Shown: positions 7,828-14,469, counted from the first letter of the stretch. The stretch is DNA of 16,751 bases from Candidatus Thorarchaeota archaeon MP11T_1 (GCA_002825515.1 PJET01000136.1:1-16751); one strand, 5' to 3'. Numbers and translations are program-made. Notes: a model not told the origin generated them from the letters alone.

Positions 7828-8331
7828 TCAGGAATAATCTGATCTGGTCTTTTTCCAGTCTTTCCGAATTGCTGTTAGATGTCCAGTGTGGTAATTCATA
7901 TGTGTGAAAGCATTAGTTAGTACTTCTCTGCACGACATGCCTACAAAGAAAGAAGGTGCTGTGCCTTTCTCAATTACTCTATCAAAATCTTCAGATTTTG
8001 CTCTTTTCACCCACTCGAATAGATTGGCTTCTGTTGCATCATAATACTCTTGAATCTCAGGAAGTGGAGTTCCCTCCCAATCTCCTGATGAACCAGGCTG
8101 ATAGAGTTTGAATAGTCCAGGATTCATTGGCGGACCCTGGTCAATTAACATATTTACCGAGAAATCATAAACTGCAGCTTGGTGTGCAAGAACCCAACCG
8201 AGGGCAGACATTCCATTTCGTGGACGATAGGCCAGGTCAGTGCAGCCTGCCTCTGTGAGGAGTTTGATTTCCATATCACGCCATACTCGTGCGCTTTTTG
8301 CAGAGAGCCGAATATCTTCTATGTCACTCAT
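7828..8331 (-). CDS. DinB-like four-helix metal-binding protein
   Basis: The 167-residue protein fits the DinB superfamily, four-helix bundles that carry a divalent metal on a histidine triad and include thiol S-transferases and damage-induced proteins of unclear activity. The likely metal ligands are H50 (GWVLAHQ) and H144 plus H148 in HMNYHTGH; H151 is a further candidate. The helical spacing, with first His near residue 50 and the HxxxH pair about 95 residues later, matches the family. The ATG at 8331 is preferred over a GTG three codons upstream because AGGTGG lies 5 nt before it. It converges with the FilR1-type regulator and lies downstream of the calcium-loop surface gene beyond a terminator, so it is probably expressed separately. 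The enzymatic activity is not predictable. Confidence 0.75.
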   Translation of the reverse strand: MSDIEDIRLSAKSARVWRDMEIKLLTEAGCTDLAYRPRNGMSALGWVLAHQAAVYDFSVNMLIDQGPPMNPGLFKLYQPGSSGDWEGTPLPEIQEYYDATEANLFEWVKRAKSEDFDRVIEKGTAPSFFVGMSCREVLTNAFTHMNYHTGHLTAIRKDWKKTRSDYS

Positions 8332-8380
8332 TCTTACCACCTGACCATCCTTTACTACTCTCTTTTTAGAATTGGCATTA

Positions 8381-8412
8381 GAGAAAAAGGGTGGGAGCGG
8401 AAGACCGCTCCC
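8381..8412 (-). terminator. GC-rich hairpin plus T-tract after the calcium-loop surface gene
   Basis: GGGAGCGG at 8393-8400 pairs perfectly with CCGCTCCC at 8405-8412 around a 4-nt loop. Read on the minus strand the stem is followed by ACCC and then TTTTTCTC (8381-8388). It lies 14 bp beyond the stop at 8426. The form is that of a bacterial intrinsic terminator. The T-tract alone would be the usual archaeal signal. Confidence 0.7.
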
Positions 8413-8425
8413 GATTTCAATTACA

Positions 8426-10210
8426 TCACTTTCTCTCAGAGTTTATTCTCACACATACCACTGAGATTGCGGCTACACCAAAGACACCAACAACAACTGA
8501 AGACCAAATTAGACCCGAAATAAAGGCACTTACAGAAGAGGGTGCGGTCGTCGGAAACACTGAGAATATTGGGTCGTGAGTAATTGAGTAGCCATCCCAT
8601 TGTGCATAGCAGGAACTGTAGTAGTACGTCTGTCCCCACAAGTAACTACCGGCATAGGCCAGATCGGTGGTGGATTCTGCAAGCATGGGTACGGCATAGA
8701 AGTAGTAGGGCATTATGGCAGGTACTACATCATAGGTCTGTCCATCACGGCCCCAGACATATGTCCCACCAAAGTCGACTGTGGATCGAGTTCTGGTTTC
8801 ATCAGAAAATCGGAGGAAACCGCCTGGAACATCAGCAGATTCAAGTGAGTCTGTTTGGAGGAGAGTCCAATCTTCATCTTGAGTTAGACTATCGGGTGGT
8901 ATTTCTGTTGGTTCTGATTCATTTCCAGGGAGGGGTTCAGGACCAGTTGGATCCACAGGAACCTCCGGGACCACATAGCTTGTGAAGGAACTCCAGTAGT
9001 TGATAGTGAGCCCTAGACCCTCTAGATCTGTTGAAACTTCTCCAGTGATTGGATCATTGAAATCACCAATATACTGGTCAATCTTTACGACCGCTGCATC
9101 ATTGGTGGTTTCAAATCTGAAGGTGAGCTCGAAACTGTCCACCACGACAGGAATGGTCTCTTGATCTAGGAAGTAGTCATCAATATAGGGAACGTCAAAA
9201 TACCAAACATTGTAGGGAGGGTATCTCATTAATGCACCTTGGATATCAACAACCTCTGCACTCCACTCAATCTGATTATCAGAGTTGATATGGGGTGTCG
9301 AGATTGCACCCATGTTGGCATTTGCAGTTTGGAATCCATAAACGAACTCTGAGGCCGTTTCATTCATCTCGTACCAGGTCCAATCGATGATACCATCCTC
9401 GTTGAAGTCATACTCCACCTCGCTGTATGCGATGTCCATCCTACCGTTACCATTTGTATCGTTAAATGTGCTGAAGCCGGAGAAATAGTGGTTCATCCAG
9501 TGTTCAGTATTCTCAGCTCTGAACATCTCATTTACATCGTAGCCAAACCCACAGTGGTTCCAGTCGTAGTCATACTCGTAGGTTTCGTTCATGAAGGATA
9601 CCCACTCATACTCAGGCTTTAGATCTGGAATTACTGAATTAGGATCAACTGTGGACCCATCCTCAGTTTGCCATACATATTCAGCATGATAGTAACTACT
9701 TGAGTTGTATTCGGAATAATAGAAGGAGGAATAGATGAAAACCTCATCCCCAGAAAGTGCTTCTTCATGAGGCCACCAATATATTCCCCAAATATTTTCT
9801 GCAATACCTGGTTGCTGTGACATCCATGCCATATATGATGCATCTGGATCTAGAAGGATAACAACCAGGAGATTCGAGAATGCCCAGTCAGATGTCCAGT
9901 TGTAGAAACTGATTTCGGTGATGGTATATCTGTTTTCAAAAATGTCTTCAACATGATATTCCGTGTAATAATAGTCATCAGTCACATTGGAGTAATAACC
10001 AGGATCAATTGGAACAGAGTAGTCTCTTCCAGTTTCATTCCACCATTCCCATGCAACATATACGCCAGGTTGCAGCTCCGTGAATGGACTAACGATCTGT
10101 GCAGAATTATAGATCCCATCCAGAGCTGTTGCAGCATTTGTTCCCATTCCCAGAACTATGATACTTGAAACTAAAACGAGAGATGCAAATTGCTTTATCA
10201 TTGGTTTCAT
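8426..10210 (-). CDS. Tyr/Trp-rich cell-surface protein with two EF-hand-like loops and C-terminal membrane anchor
   Basis: I do not recognise the family. The 594-residue protein has a signal peptide (about 1-29, AxA-type site near ATA|LDG), a large extracellular part unusually rich in Tyr, Trp and acidic residues, and a C-terminal helix (about 560-587) followed by a short basic tail (RINSERK). This is the layout of a membrane-anchored surface protein. Two EF-hand-like calcium loops lie close together: DTNGNGRMD (251-259) and DFNEDGIID (268-276), both with the DxNxxG pattern seen in dockerin and thrombospondin-type loops. A Pro-rich linker (about 413-442) separates the main domain from a smaller Tyr-rich one (about 443-550). 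Several N-x-S/T sequons suggest glycosylation. The start at 10210 has no Shine-Dalgarno, but a TATA box sits 23 nt upstream. A membrane-anchored winged-helix gene lies upstream on the same strand. Confidence 0.7.
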   Translation of the reverse strand: MKPMIKQFASLVLVSSIIVLGMGTNAATALDGIYNSAQIVSPFTELQPGVYVAWEWWNETGRDYSVPIDPGYYSNVTDDYYYTEYHVEDIFENRYTITEISFYNWTSDWAFSNLLVVILLDPDASYMAWMSQQPGIAENIWGIYWWPHEEALSGDEVFIYSSFYYSEYNSSSYYHAEYVWQTEDGSTVDPNSVIPDLKPEYEWVSFMNETYEYDYDWNHCGFGYDVNEMFRAENTEHWMNHYFSGFSTFNDTNGNGRMDIAYSEVEYDFNEDGIIDWTWYEMNETASEFVYGFQTANANMGAISTPHINSDNQIEWSAEVVDIQGALMRYPPYNVWYFDVPYIDDYFLDQETIPVVVDSFELTFRFETTNDAAVVKIDQYIGDFNDPITGEVSTDLEGLGLTINYWSSFTSYVVPEVPVDPTGPEPLPGNESEPTEIPPDSLTQDEDWTLLQTDSLESADVPGGFLRFSDETRTRSTVDFGGTYVWGRDGQTYDVVPAIMPYYFYAVPMLAESTTDLAYAGSYLWGQTYYYSSCYAQWDGYSITHDPIFSVFPTTAPSSVSAFISGLIWSSVVVGVFGVAAISVVCVRINSERK

Positions 10211-10228
10211 CGTGTCGTTTCATCTCGG

Positions 10229-10236
10229 TTTATATT
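10229..10236 (-). promoter_or_regulatory. TATA box for the calcium-loop surface gene (leaderless)
   Basis: The minus strand reads AAGGAATATAAA, a purine-rich BRE-like stretch joined to AATATAAA. The TATA centre is about 23 nt from the ATG at 10210, so transcription would start at or very near the A of ATG. This explains the lack of a ribosome site. Confidence 0.6.
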
Positions 10237-10281
10237 CCTTGTCAGAAATTGGTAGTACATACTATAATAGCAGTTTTCTGT

Positions 10282-10290
10282 GAACGGTTC
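10282..10290. promoter_or_regulatory. Candidate operator half-pair, GAAC-G-GTTC
   Basis: This perfect short palindrome lies about 50 bp upstream of the TATA box of the calcium-loop surface gene. A related palindrome, GAACGTTC, lies at 10357-10364. Both share GAAC/GTTC arms and are preceded by T. They may be sites for a dimeric regulator such as one of the winged-helix proteins in this window. Short palindromes also occur by chance. Confidence 0.3.
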
Positions 10291-10356
10291 AATAGATAAA
10301 TGATAGAAGCCTTATGAGGGGTTTTTTGGTCAATATAGAGGCCTATTAGGGTTTAT

Positions 10357-10364
10357 GAACGTTC
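10357..10364. promoter_or_regulatory. Candidate operator half-pair, GAACGTTC
   Basis: This is an 8-bp perfect palindrome, about 75 bp from the similar site at 10282-10290 and just beyond the 3' end of the membrane-anchored winged-helix gene. The 170-bp gap 10211-10380 otherwise holds only the surface-gene promoter; I see no small gene in it. Confidence 0.27.
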
Positions 10365-10380
10365 GAAGGGAGCTCATAGA

Positions 10381-10869
10381 TTATCTGGTCACATCATGCT
10401 CAAGGGTCACTATCTTTGTTCTTCCGCTCTCAGTGCGACGAATTAACGATTTTCGTTCGAGAGTGGAAAGTGTGACACTCAGTGTAGACTTGCTCAGTCC
10501 CGTGGCTCGTCGTAATTCATCCTGAGCCATCTGACCACCGTTCTCTTCGAGACGATTAATGATACGACGTTCGGTATTTGTGAGTGTTACTACCAAGATT
10601 TTTTCCGGAGAAACTTCCTGAGCATTTGAAGTTGTCATCATGCCTTCAAGATGTGATACTCTTCTTTGAAGACGGAGAACAACTAAAACAGCCACATTCA
10701 GAACCAAGACCAAAGATATCACAAGAGCAATAGTGGTAGCAAGAAAGACTATCTCTTTTGCAACAGGCAGTGCTGATACCCAAGTCCACAGAGCACCAGT
10801 GAGTACCACTATGGAGATAGCGACTAGGATAATATCGATCCTCTTGGTCCCTTCTCCAGCACGTGGCAT
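10381..10869 (-). CDS. Membrane-anchored winged-helix regulator
   Basis: The 162-residue protein has two membrane helices (about 11-32 and 39-66), a short helical segment with LQRRVSHLEGMM (67-78), a linker, and a C-terminal winged helix (about 96-157). The DNA-binding part is MarR/DUF7343-like: LTNTERRIINRLEENGG, DELRRATGLSKSTLSVTLS (helix-turn-helix) and a wing RRTESGRTKIVTL. Such proteins hold a DNA-binding domain at the inner membrane face and are thought to sense envelope or membrane signals in archaea. The ATG at 10869 is supported by CAGGTG about 7 nt upstream. The gene lies 170 bp upstream of the calcium-loop surface gene on the same strand, a plausible target. It diverges from the zinc-ribbon gene and might also control that or itself. 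Confidence 0.78.
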   Translation of the reverse strand: MPRAGEGTKRIDIILVAISIVVLTGALWTWVSALPVAKEIVFLATTIALVISLVLVLNVAVLVVLRLQRRVSHLEGMMTTSNAQEVSPEKILVVTLTNTERRIINRLEENGGQMAQDELRRATGLSKSTLSVTLSTLERKSLIRRTESGRTKIVTLEHDVTR

Positions 10870-10874
10870 CTCAA

Positions 10875-10889
10875 CACCTGCGAGAGGTG
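10875..10889. promoter_or_regulatory. Inverted repeat over the ribosome site of the membrane-anchored regulator
   Basis: CACCT-GCGAG-AGGTG is a perfect 5-bp inverted repeat with a 5-nt loop. On the minus-strand transcript its CAGGTG-side arm is the ribosome site of the winged-helix gene, so folding could hide it, or the DNA could be an autoregulatory operator. It is short enough to be chance. Confidence 0.25.
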
Positions 10890-10940
10890 AATGTTTCAGA
10901 CCTTATGAATGCGTCTGAGGTCGCTTGCTGGTTCAAATAG

Positions 10941-10950
10941 TTGTATATCA
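10941..10950 (+). promoter_or_regulatory. TATA-like box for the zinc-ribbon gene
   Basis: TTGTATATCA contains GTATAT, a TATA-like core. A start about 25 nt downstream falls near 10970, so the in-frame TTG at 10941 cannot be the start codon. The ATG at 10995, with GGTGA at 10985-10989, fits a short leader. Confidence 0.4.
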
Positions 10951-10994
10951 CAAAAGGTAAATTGGCTCTATTGGAAATCGACCTGGTGACAATG

Positions 10995-11372
10995 ATGTCA
11001 AGGCCAGCCACTGGGCAACTATCAAGAAAAGAGCTACAAGAACTAAGAAGACTTATGGCGGTGCAGCAAGCTCTAAACGAGTGGAAGAAGAAAGGTTTTG
11101 ATGTAGACATCCCAATTTGTCCAATCTGTAAAAGCCCCCGACTTGTTGACCTGACATCAGCACATGACCTTGGGATTTTTCCAGGTTCTTTTCAACCAGC
11201 GCTTTATTGTATCGATTGCGGATGGTATGGTCGTATTGCACCGGTTATGTCAAATCGTCCTGAGAAAGATGCAGTACTGGAAGACCTTCAGGGAGCATTT
11301 ACCCCACTAATGGACCCAGATGAAGACCCGCTCCTTGACGAAGTGGACGAAGTCATTGAGGATGACTACTGA
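10995..11372 (+). CDS. Small zinc-ribbon protein with acidic C-terminal tail
   Basis: I do not recognise the family. The 125-residue soluble protein has a charged N-terminal helix (about 8-34), a zinc ribbon made by CPIC (42-45) and CIDC (72-75) with 26 residues between, and a very acidic tail ending DEVDEVIEDDY. The ribbon (CPICKSPRLVDL and CIDCGWYGR) resembles those in small archaeal nucleic-acid-binding or adaptor proteins. Start choice: GGTGA at 10985-10989 sits 5 nt before ATG 10995; the adjacent ATG at 10992 is also possible, and an upstream TTG overlaps the probable promoter. The stop lies one base from the stop of the convergent TIGR04076 gene. It diverges from the membrane-anchored regulator. 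Confidence 0.7.
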   Translation: MSRPATGQLSRKELQELRRLMAVQQALNEWKKKGFDVDIPICPICKSPRLVDLTSAHDLGIFPGSFQPALYCIDCGWYGRIAPVMSNRPEKDAVLEDLQGAFTPLMDPDEDPLLDEVDEVIEDDY

Positions 11373-11373
11373 T

Positions 11374-11667
11374 TCACTTAGGAGGAACACGACGCAACTC
11401 GAACATCAAAGGGTTAAATCCATCAGGACATGCATGTGTGGCGATACATTGATCTTTTAGCCATGGAAATCTCGCATTATACATCATAGCGTAGACCTTT
11501 GGGATCATGGAATATAAAGCGCTAATACAGATCTTTCCTTTGACCTCTTCACCAGTGAATACGACTTCATCTCCAAGTTTGTGGCCAGCTCCGCAAGTTC
11601 CTTCCTGTTTGATCACTCTACAGAGGATGTTCCACGATTCATCTCTAATGCAATCCGAATCTGTCAT
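11374..11667 (-). CDS. TIGR04076 family protein
   Basis: The 97-residue protein matches the TIGR04076 family of small cysteine-containing proteins found in anaerobic bacteria and archaea; the function is not established. Family landmarks are in order: IKQEGTCGAGHKLGDEVVF (19-37), KICISALYSMIPKVYAMMY (45-63), FPW (67-69) and ACPDGFNPLMFELRR (79-93). The conserved cysteines C25, C47 and C80 and the GHK/GD motif suggest metal or cofactor binding; that is inference. The ATG at 11667 lacks a ribosome site but has a TATA-like CTTATAG about 27 nt upstream, so the transcript is probably leaderless. It lies 41 bp downstream of the antiporter gene on the same strand but seems to have its own promoter. 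Confidence 0.85.
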   Translation of the reverse strand: MTDSDCIRDESWNILCRVIKQEGTCGAGHKLGDEVVFTGEEVKGKICISALYSMIPKVYAMMYNARFPWLKDQCIATHACPDGFNPLMFELRRVPPK

Positions 11668-11690
11668 GAATTGGAATTCAAGAGAACTGC

Positions 11691-11697
11691 CTATAAG
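11691..11697 (-). promoter_or_regulatory. TATA-like box for the TIGR04076 gene (leaderless)
   Basis: The minus strand reads CTTATAG, centred about 27 nt upstream of the ATG at 11667, with no ribosome site in between. The position suits a leaderless transcript. It lies in the 41-bp gap between the antiporter stop and this gene. Confidence 0.4.
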
Positions 11698-11708
11698 ACA
11701 TGTGACAG

Positions 11709-13052
11709 CTAGTCATCTTCCAAGACTTCATCCAGTCGGTCCTGAGAGGAGGGGTCATTAGGTGCGTCTTGTTCGCTGTTGTGACTAATCTGAGGAGTCT
11801 CGGTTTCAATTTCGATCAGATCATCAGGGTCACAAATGTCGTTTGGATATTCTCCAGCTCTGCGAAGACCTTCGCTTGCTGCTATTGGACCAAACACTTG
11901 CAGTATCATTGTAGTCAAGGCGATGACGTTTAGAATGAGAACACCATAGAAGATTGCTTCGGCGTTGCCAATTGAGAGAAAGTTTTGTTCTACGACAAGA
12001 GATAGGCCAACTGCAATTCCTGCTTGTGACATCAGGCAGAATCCAAGATACCTAGTTGTAAGCGGGGGCGTTTTAGTAATTTGAGCTCCTGTTCGGGCTC
12101 CAAAGTATTTAGCAAATGTCCTTCCTCCCACATAGGCAGCTGCAAGGAGTACTACTGATACGTTTGCAATGACTCCAAGGTCAATTGATGCGCCAACTAT
12201 TACGAAGAAAATCATGACTATTGGAGACATTATAACCTTCAAGGTATGACTGACAGGGTCCTTCTCAGGGTTTACATAATTACCTACTATGAAACCAAAC
12301 ACCATGCAAGAGAGTATTGTACTCAGATGCAACCAGGACATGAGTCCCACTAGAAGTACAATCATACCTAGCTCAAATTCTAGAATCTCTCGACGGTTAT
12401 CTTCTCTATTAACGAAGACCACCATTACAAATCCAAGAGTCGCTCCTATGATGGAAGATGCTGCAATCTCATAGATTAGGGTTACAGAGACACTCAGAAG
12501 AGTCACAGTACCAGGAGTGGCATAGAACAAAACTGCTATAGCAATTGCCGCGTTGGCTAGTAGAATTGCTATGACGTCATCTAATGCGAGGATGAACATC
12601 AGAGTATCAGTTAAGTTGCCTTTGCACTTTCGTTCCCAGATAACCATCACAGTGGATGCGGGATCAGTTGCGCTTGCGAGGGCTCCAAAAACAATTGCAA
12701 TATGCCACTGGCCAAGTAGGAATCCGGTCAATGCAGTGACTAATACAAATGTCAAAATTGATTCTAAAAGAAGAATGACTGACATTCGCCGCGTTTGTCC
12801 ACTGAAGACCTCTTTCCTGATTTCAAGCCCAATATTATAACCTATAAGGCCTAACGCTAAATCAACAAGAGGGAACAATGTCATACGCGCGGAGGCATCA
12901 AACCAACCAATTATGCCGAGGAATAGACCTGCAATCATGAAGCCCAGAATTTGCGGAATTCCAAATTTCTTCATTATCTCAGCGCCAAAGTATGCTAGAA
13001 CAAGGGCAAGACCAATCAATAGTAGGGTCCCTGGAATAAAGACTGTCTGCAT
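11709..13052 (-). CDS. CPA-type Na+(K+)/H+ antiporter
   Basis: The 447-residue multi-pass membrane protein belongs to the monovalent cation:proton antiporter family (PF00999), exchanging Na+ or K+ for protons across the cytoplasmic membrane. About a dozen hydrophobic helices cover residues 4-405. The crossed-helix core is visible: FGALASATDPAST (123-134), with TDP at 129-131, and ALDDVIAI (156-163), with DD at 158-159. A DD pair is the arrangement of electrogenic NhaA/CPA2 carriers, in contrast to the ND of CPA1-type NhaP. The C-terminal 40 or so residues form a hydrophilic acidic tail ending LDEVLEDD, with no TrkA-N/RCK domain, so this is not a full Kef-type protein. ATG 13052 has GGAGCGGA upstream. 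It follows nth on the same strand after a T8 tract. Confidence 0.85.
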   Translation of the reverse strand: MQTVFIPGTLLLIGLALVLAYFGAEIMKKFGIPQILGFMIAGLFLGIIGWFDASARMTLFPLVDLALGLIGYNIGLEIRKEVFSGQTRRMSVILLLESILTFVLVTALTGFLLGQWHIAIVFGALASATDPASTVMVIWERKCKGNLTDTLMFILALDDVIAILLANAAIAIAVLFYATPGTVTLLSVSVTLIYEIAASSIIGATLGFVMVVFVNREDNRREILEFELGMIVLLVGLMSWLHLSTILSCMVFGFIVGNYVNPEKDPVSHTLKVIMSPIVMIFFVIVGASIDLGVIANVSVVLLAAAYVGGRTFAKYFGARTGAQITKTPPLTTRYLGFCLMSQAGIAVGLSLVVEQNFLSIGNAEAIFYGVLILNVIALTTMILQVFGPIAASEGLRRAGEYPNDICDPDDLIEIETETPQISHNSEQDAPNDPSSQDRLDEVLEDD

Positions 13053-13085
13053 CCAGCATTCCGCTCCGCGAGAGATTTGTATCGT

Positions 13086-13094
13086 TATTTATTG
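13086..13094 (-). promoter_or_regulatory. TATA-like element for the antiporter gene
   Basis: The minus strand reads CAATAAATA directly after the T8 tract that ends the nth transcript. It lies about 35-40 nt upstream of the ATG at 13052, leaving a leader that holds the purine-rich GGAGCGGA. The match to a TATA consensus is moderate. Confidence 0.35.
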
Positions 13095-13102
13095 AAAAAA
13101 AA
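13095..13102 (-). terminator. T8-tract terminator after endonuclease III
   Basis: Eight consecutive T on the minus strand, about 84 nt beyond the nth stop at 13186, with no obvious stem. This is the usual form of an archaeal terminator and contrasts with the three hairpin-bearing ones in this window. Confidence 0.5.
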
Positions 13103-13185
13103 TCATTGTTCCTTTTAAAGTGGTGTATAGGTTACAGGCCAGAAATATTTGTCTGACCATTTCAATGATTGTTAGAGTAGTTTTC

Positions 13186-13869
13186 TCACTTGAGCGATTT
13201 GTAGTACCGACACAAGTGGCTCAAAAAACACTCCTCGCAATGCGGATTTTGTGCTTTGCAGACCTCACGGCCATGGCGAACGAGGTTCTTATTCAGAGAA
13301 GGAATGCAACTTCGGGGCATGATTTCCTCGAGGAGCACATGAGCCTTTTCACGAGAAACTTTTTCGTCAATTAGACCAAGGCGTTTTGTGACTCTCCAGA
13401 CATGAGTATCAACTGGCAAAACAGGACGTTCAAATGAAAAGAGAAGGACTATCGCTGCGGTCTTCGGACCAACTCCATGAAGTGAAGTCAACCATTTTTT
13501 CGCTTTATTTACCTCCATAGTTTCAAGAAGTGACAGGTCTAGTTTCCCAACTCTCTCGTTAATCTCTCTTAGTGCAGCCTGGATCCGTTTAGCCTTGAGA
13601 TTATACATTCCTGATGATTTTATGAACAAAGCAACTTCTTCCTGAGGCGCATCCAGTACTTCCTCCCATGTAGGAAATCTTTCTTTCAATGCCTCGTAGG
13701 CTCTAAACATGTTTCTATCATTTGTATGCTGACTCAATATTGTCATCACAAGTTCATCAAGTGGCGGAAGCTTTCTAGCGCTCACCTCCTTGCCATAATA
13801 GCGAGTCAGCACATTGCAAATTTGTTTGGCTAGGAATCTCGTCTTGACTCTGATTTTGTCATCGCTCAT
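13186..13869 (-). CDS. nth: Endonuclease III (HhH-GPD DNA glycosylase/AP lyase with 4Fe-4S cluster)
   Basis: The 227-residue enzyme excises oxidised pyrimidines and nicks the resulting abasic site in base-excision repair. The helix-hairpin-helix is LHGVGPKTAA (130-139), with the Schiff-base lysine at K136. The catalytic Asp is D154 in PVDTHV. The cluster ligands are C204, C211, C214 and C220 in the C-x6-C-x2-C-x5-C pattern typical of Nth. An N-terminal LDELVMTILSQHTND helix matches the family. The ATG at 13869 is chosen: a start 22 codons upstream would overlap the divergent flavodoxin promoter and adds a non-family stretch. The length is normal for the family. No helpful ribosome site is seen. 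Confidence 0.92.
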   Translation of the reverse strand: MSDDKIRVKTRFLAKQICNVLTRYYGKEVSARKLPPLDELVMTILSQHTNDRNMFRAYEALKERFPTWEEVLDAPQEEVALFIKSSGMYNLKAKRIQAALREINERVGKLDLSLLETMEVNKAKKWLTSLHGVGPKTAAIVLLFSFERPVLPVDTHVWRVTKRLGLIDEKVSREKAHVLLEEIMPRSCIPSLNKNLVRHGREVCKAQNPHCEECFLSHLCRYYKSLK

Positions 13870-13981
13870 GCTTGATATATTGTAAATAAGTTCAACCTTA
13901 TGTAAGCAGTGGTTTGTGGGAATCGAAAATCCCATTTCGATACTCTTTTGTTACATAGTCATATACTTCACTGGAGTCGCA

Positions 13982-14398
13982 ATGAAAGTAGCAGTAGTAT
14001 ATGAGAGTACTAGAGGGAGAACAAAAGCAATGGCTGAGGCAATTTGCGAGGGCGTGAACTCCTCAGGCGCTCAGTGCGTTCTGTTTGATGCGAAAGAGTT
14101 TCAGGGAGTTGACGGCATCTGTGGCTTAGCGATGGGAAGTTCAACTCGAATGAAGAGAACATTACCAATGATTAAGAGAGTTCTCTCAGAACTACCGGCA
14201 CTTAATGGACTACCAGCAGCAGCTTTTGGATCATATGGATGGAGTGGGGAAGCTCCAGATGAGATTGCAGGAAAGCTGGAAGAATTGGGAGCTAGTCTTA
14301 TTGAAGGGAAACCAATCAAGGCAAAAGATTTTCCAAGTGACTCAATTCTTGATGAGTGTCGAACTCTGGGGGCCAAGCTAGCATCTCGTTGTCAGTAG
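13982..14398 (+). CDS. Flavodoxin-domain protein
   Basis: The 138-residue cytoplasmic protein is a short-chain flavodoxin that binds FMN and carries electrons. The phosphate loop ESTRGRTKAM is at 8-17 right after the first beta strand (KVAVVY). GSYGWSGEAPDEI at 83-95 matches the third FMN loop typical of the flavodoxin half of FprA-type flavodiiron proteins, but no beta-lactamase half is present here. The partner is unknown; reductive oxygen or NO stress, or general redox transfer, are possibilities. The ATG at 13982 follows GGAG (13973-13976), and an AT-rich CATATAC lies about 20 nt upstream. It diverges from nth with 112 bp between them. The MsbA-like exporter operon follows 71 bp later, with its own AT-rich promoter-like stretch, so operon membership is uncertain. 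Confidence 0.87.
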   Translation: MKVAVVYESTRGRTKAMAEAICEGVNSSGAQCVLFDAKEFQGVDGICGLAMGSSTRMKRTLPMIKRVLSELPALNGLPAAAFGSYGWSGEAPDEIAGKLEELGASLIEGKPIKAKDFPSDSILDECRTLGAKLASRCQ

Positions 14399-14469
14399 AA
14401 ATATGAAGCTATGCCTACTGCATAATTCTTATCATTTACATTCTTGCTGACGTGGATGGAGCTGACCTA

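Noticed and set aside
8584..8985. Plus-strand open frame of 133 codons, with others at 8179-8523 and 9953-10168
   Set aside because: All lie antisense to or across genes with clear domains or signal peptides, have low-complexity His/Ser/Arg-rich translations and no ribosome or promoter signal. They are shadows.
12289..12840. Plus-strand open frames antisense to the antiporter
   Set aside because: Basic, Ser/Thr-rich translations that arise because the opposite strand codes for hydrophobic helices. No start signals were seen.
13870..13981. N-terminal extensions making nth and the flavodoxin overlap head to head
   Set aside because: The upstream starts (13935 and 13916) add residues outside both families and remove the shared promoter region. 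The starts at 13869 and 13982 fit the family N-termini.
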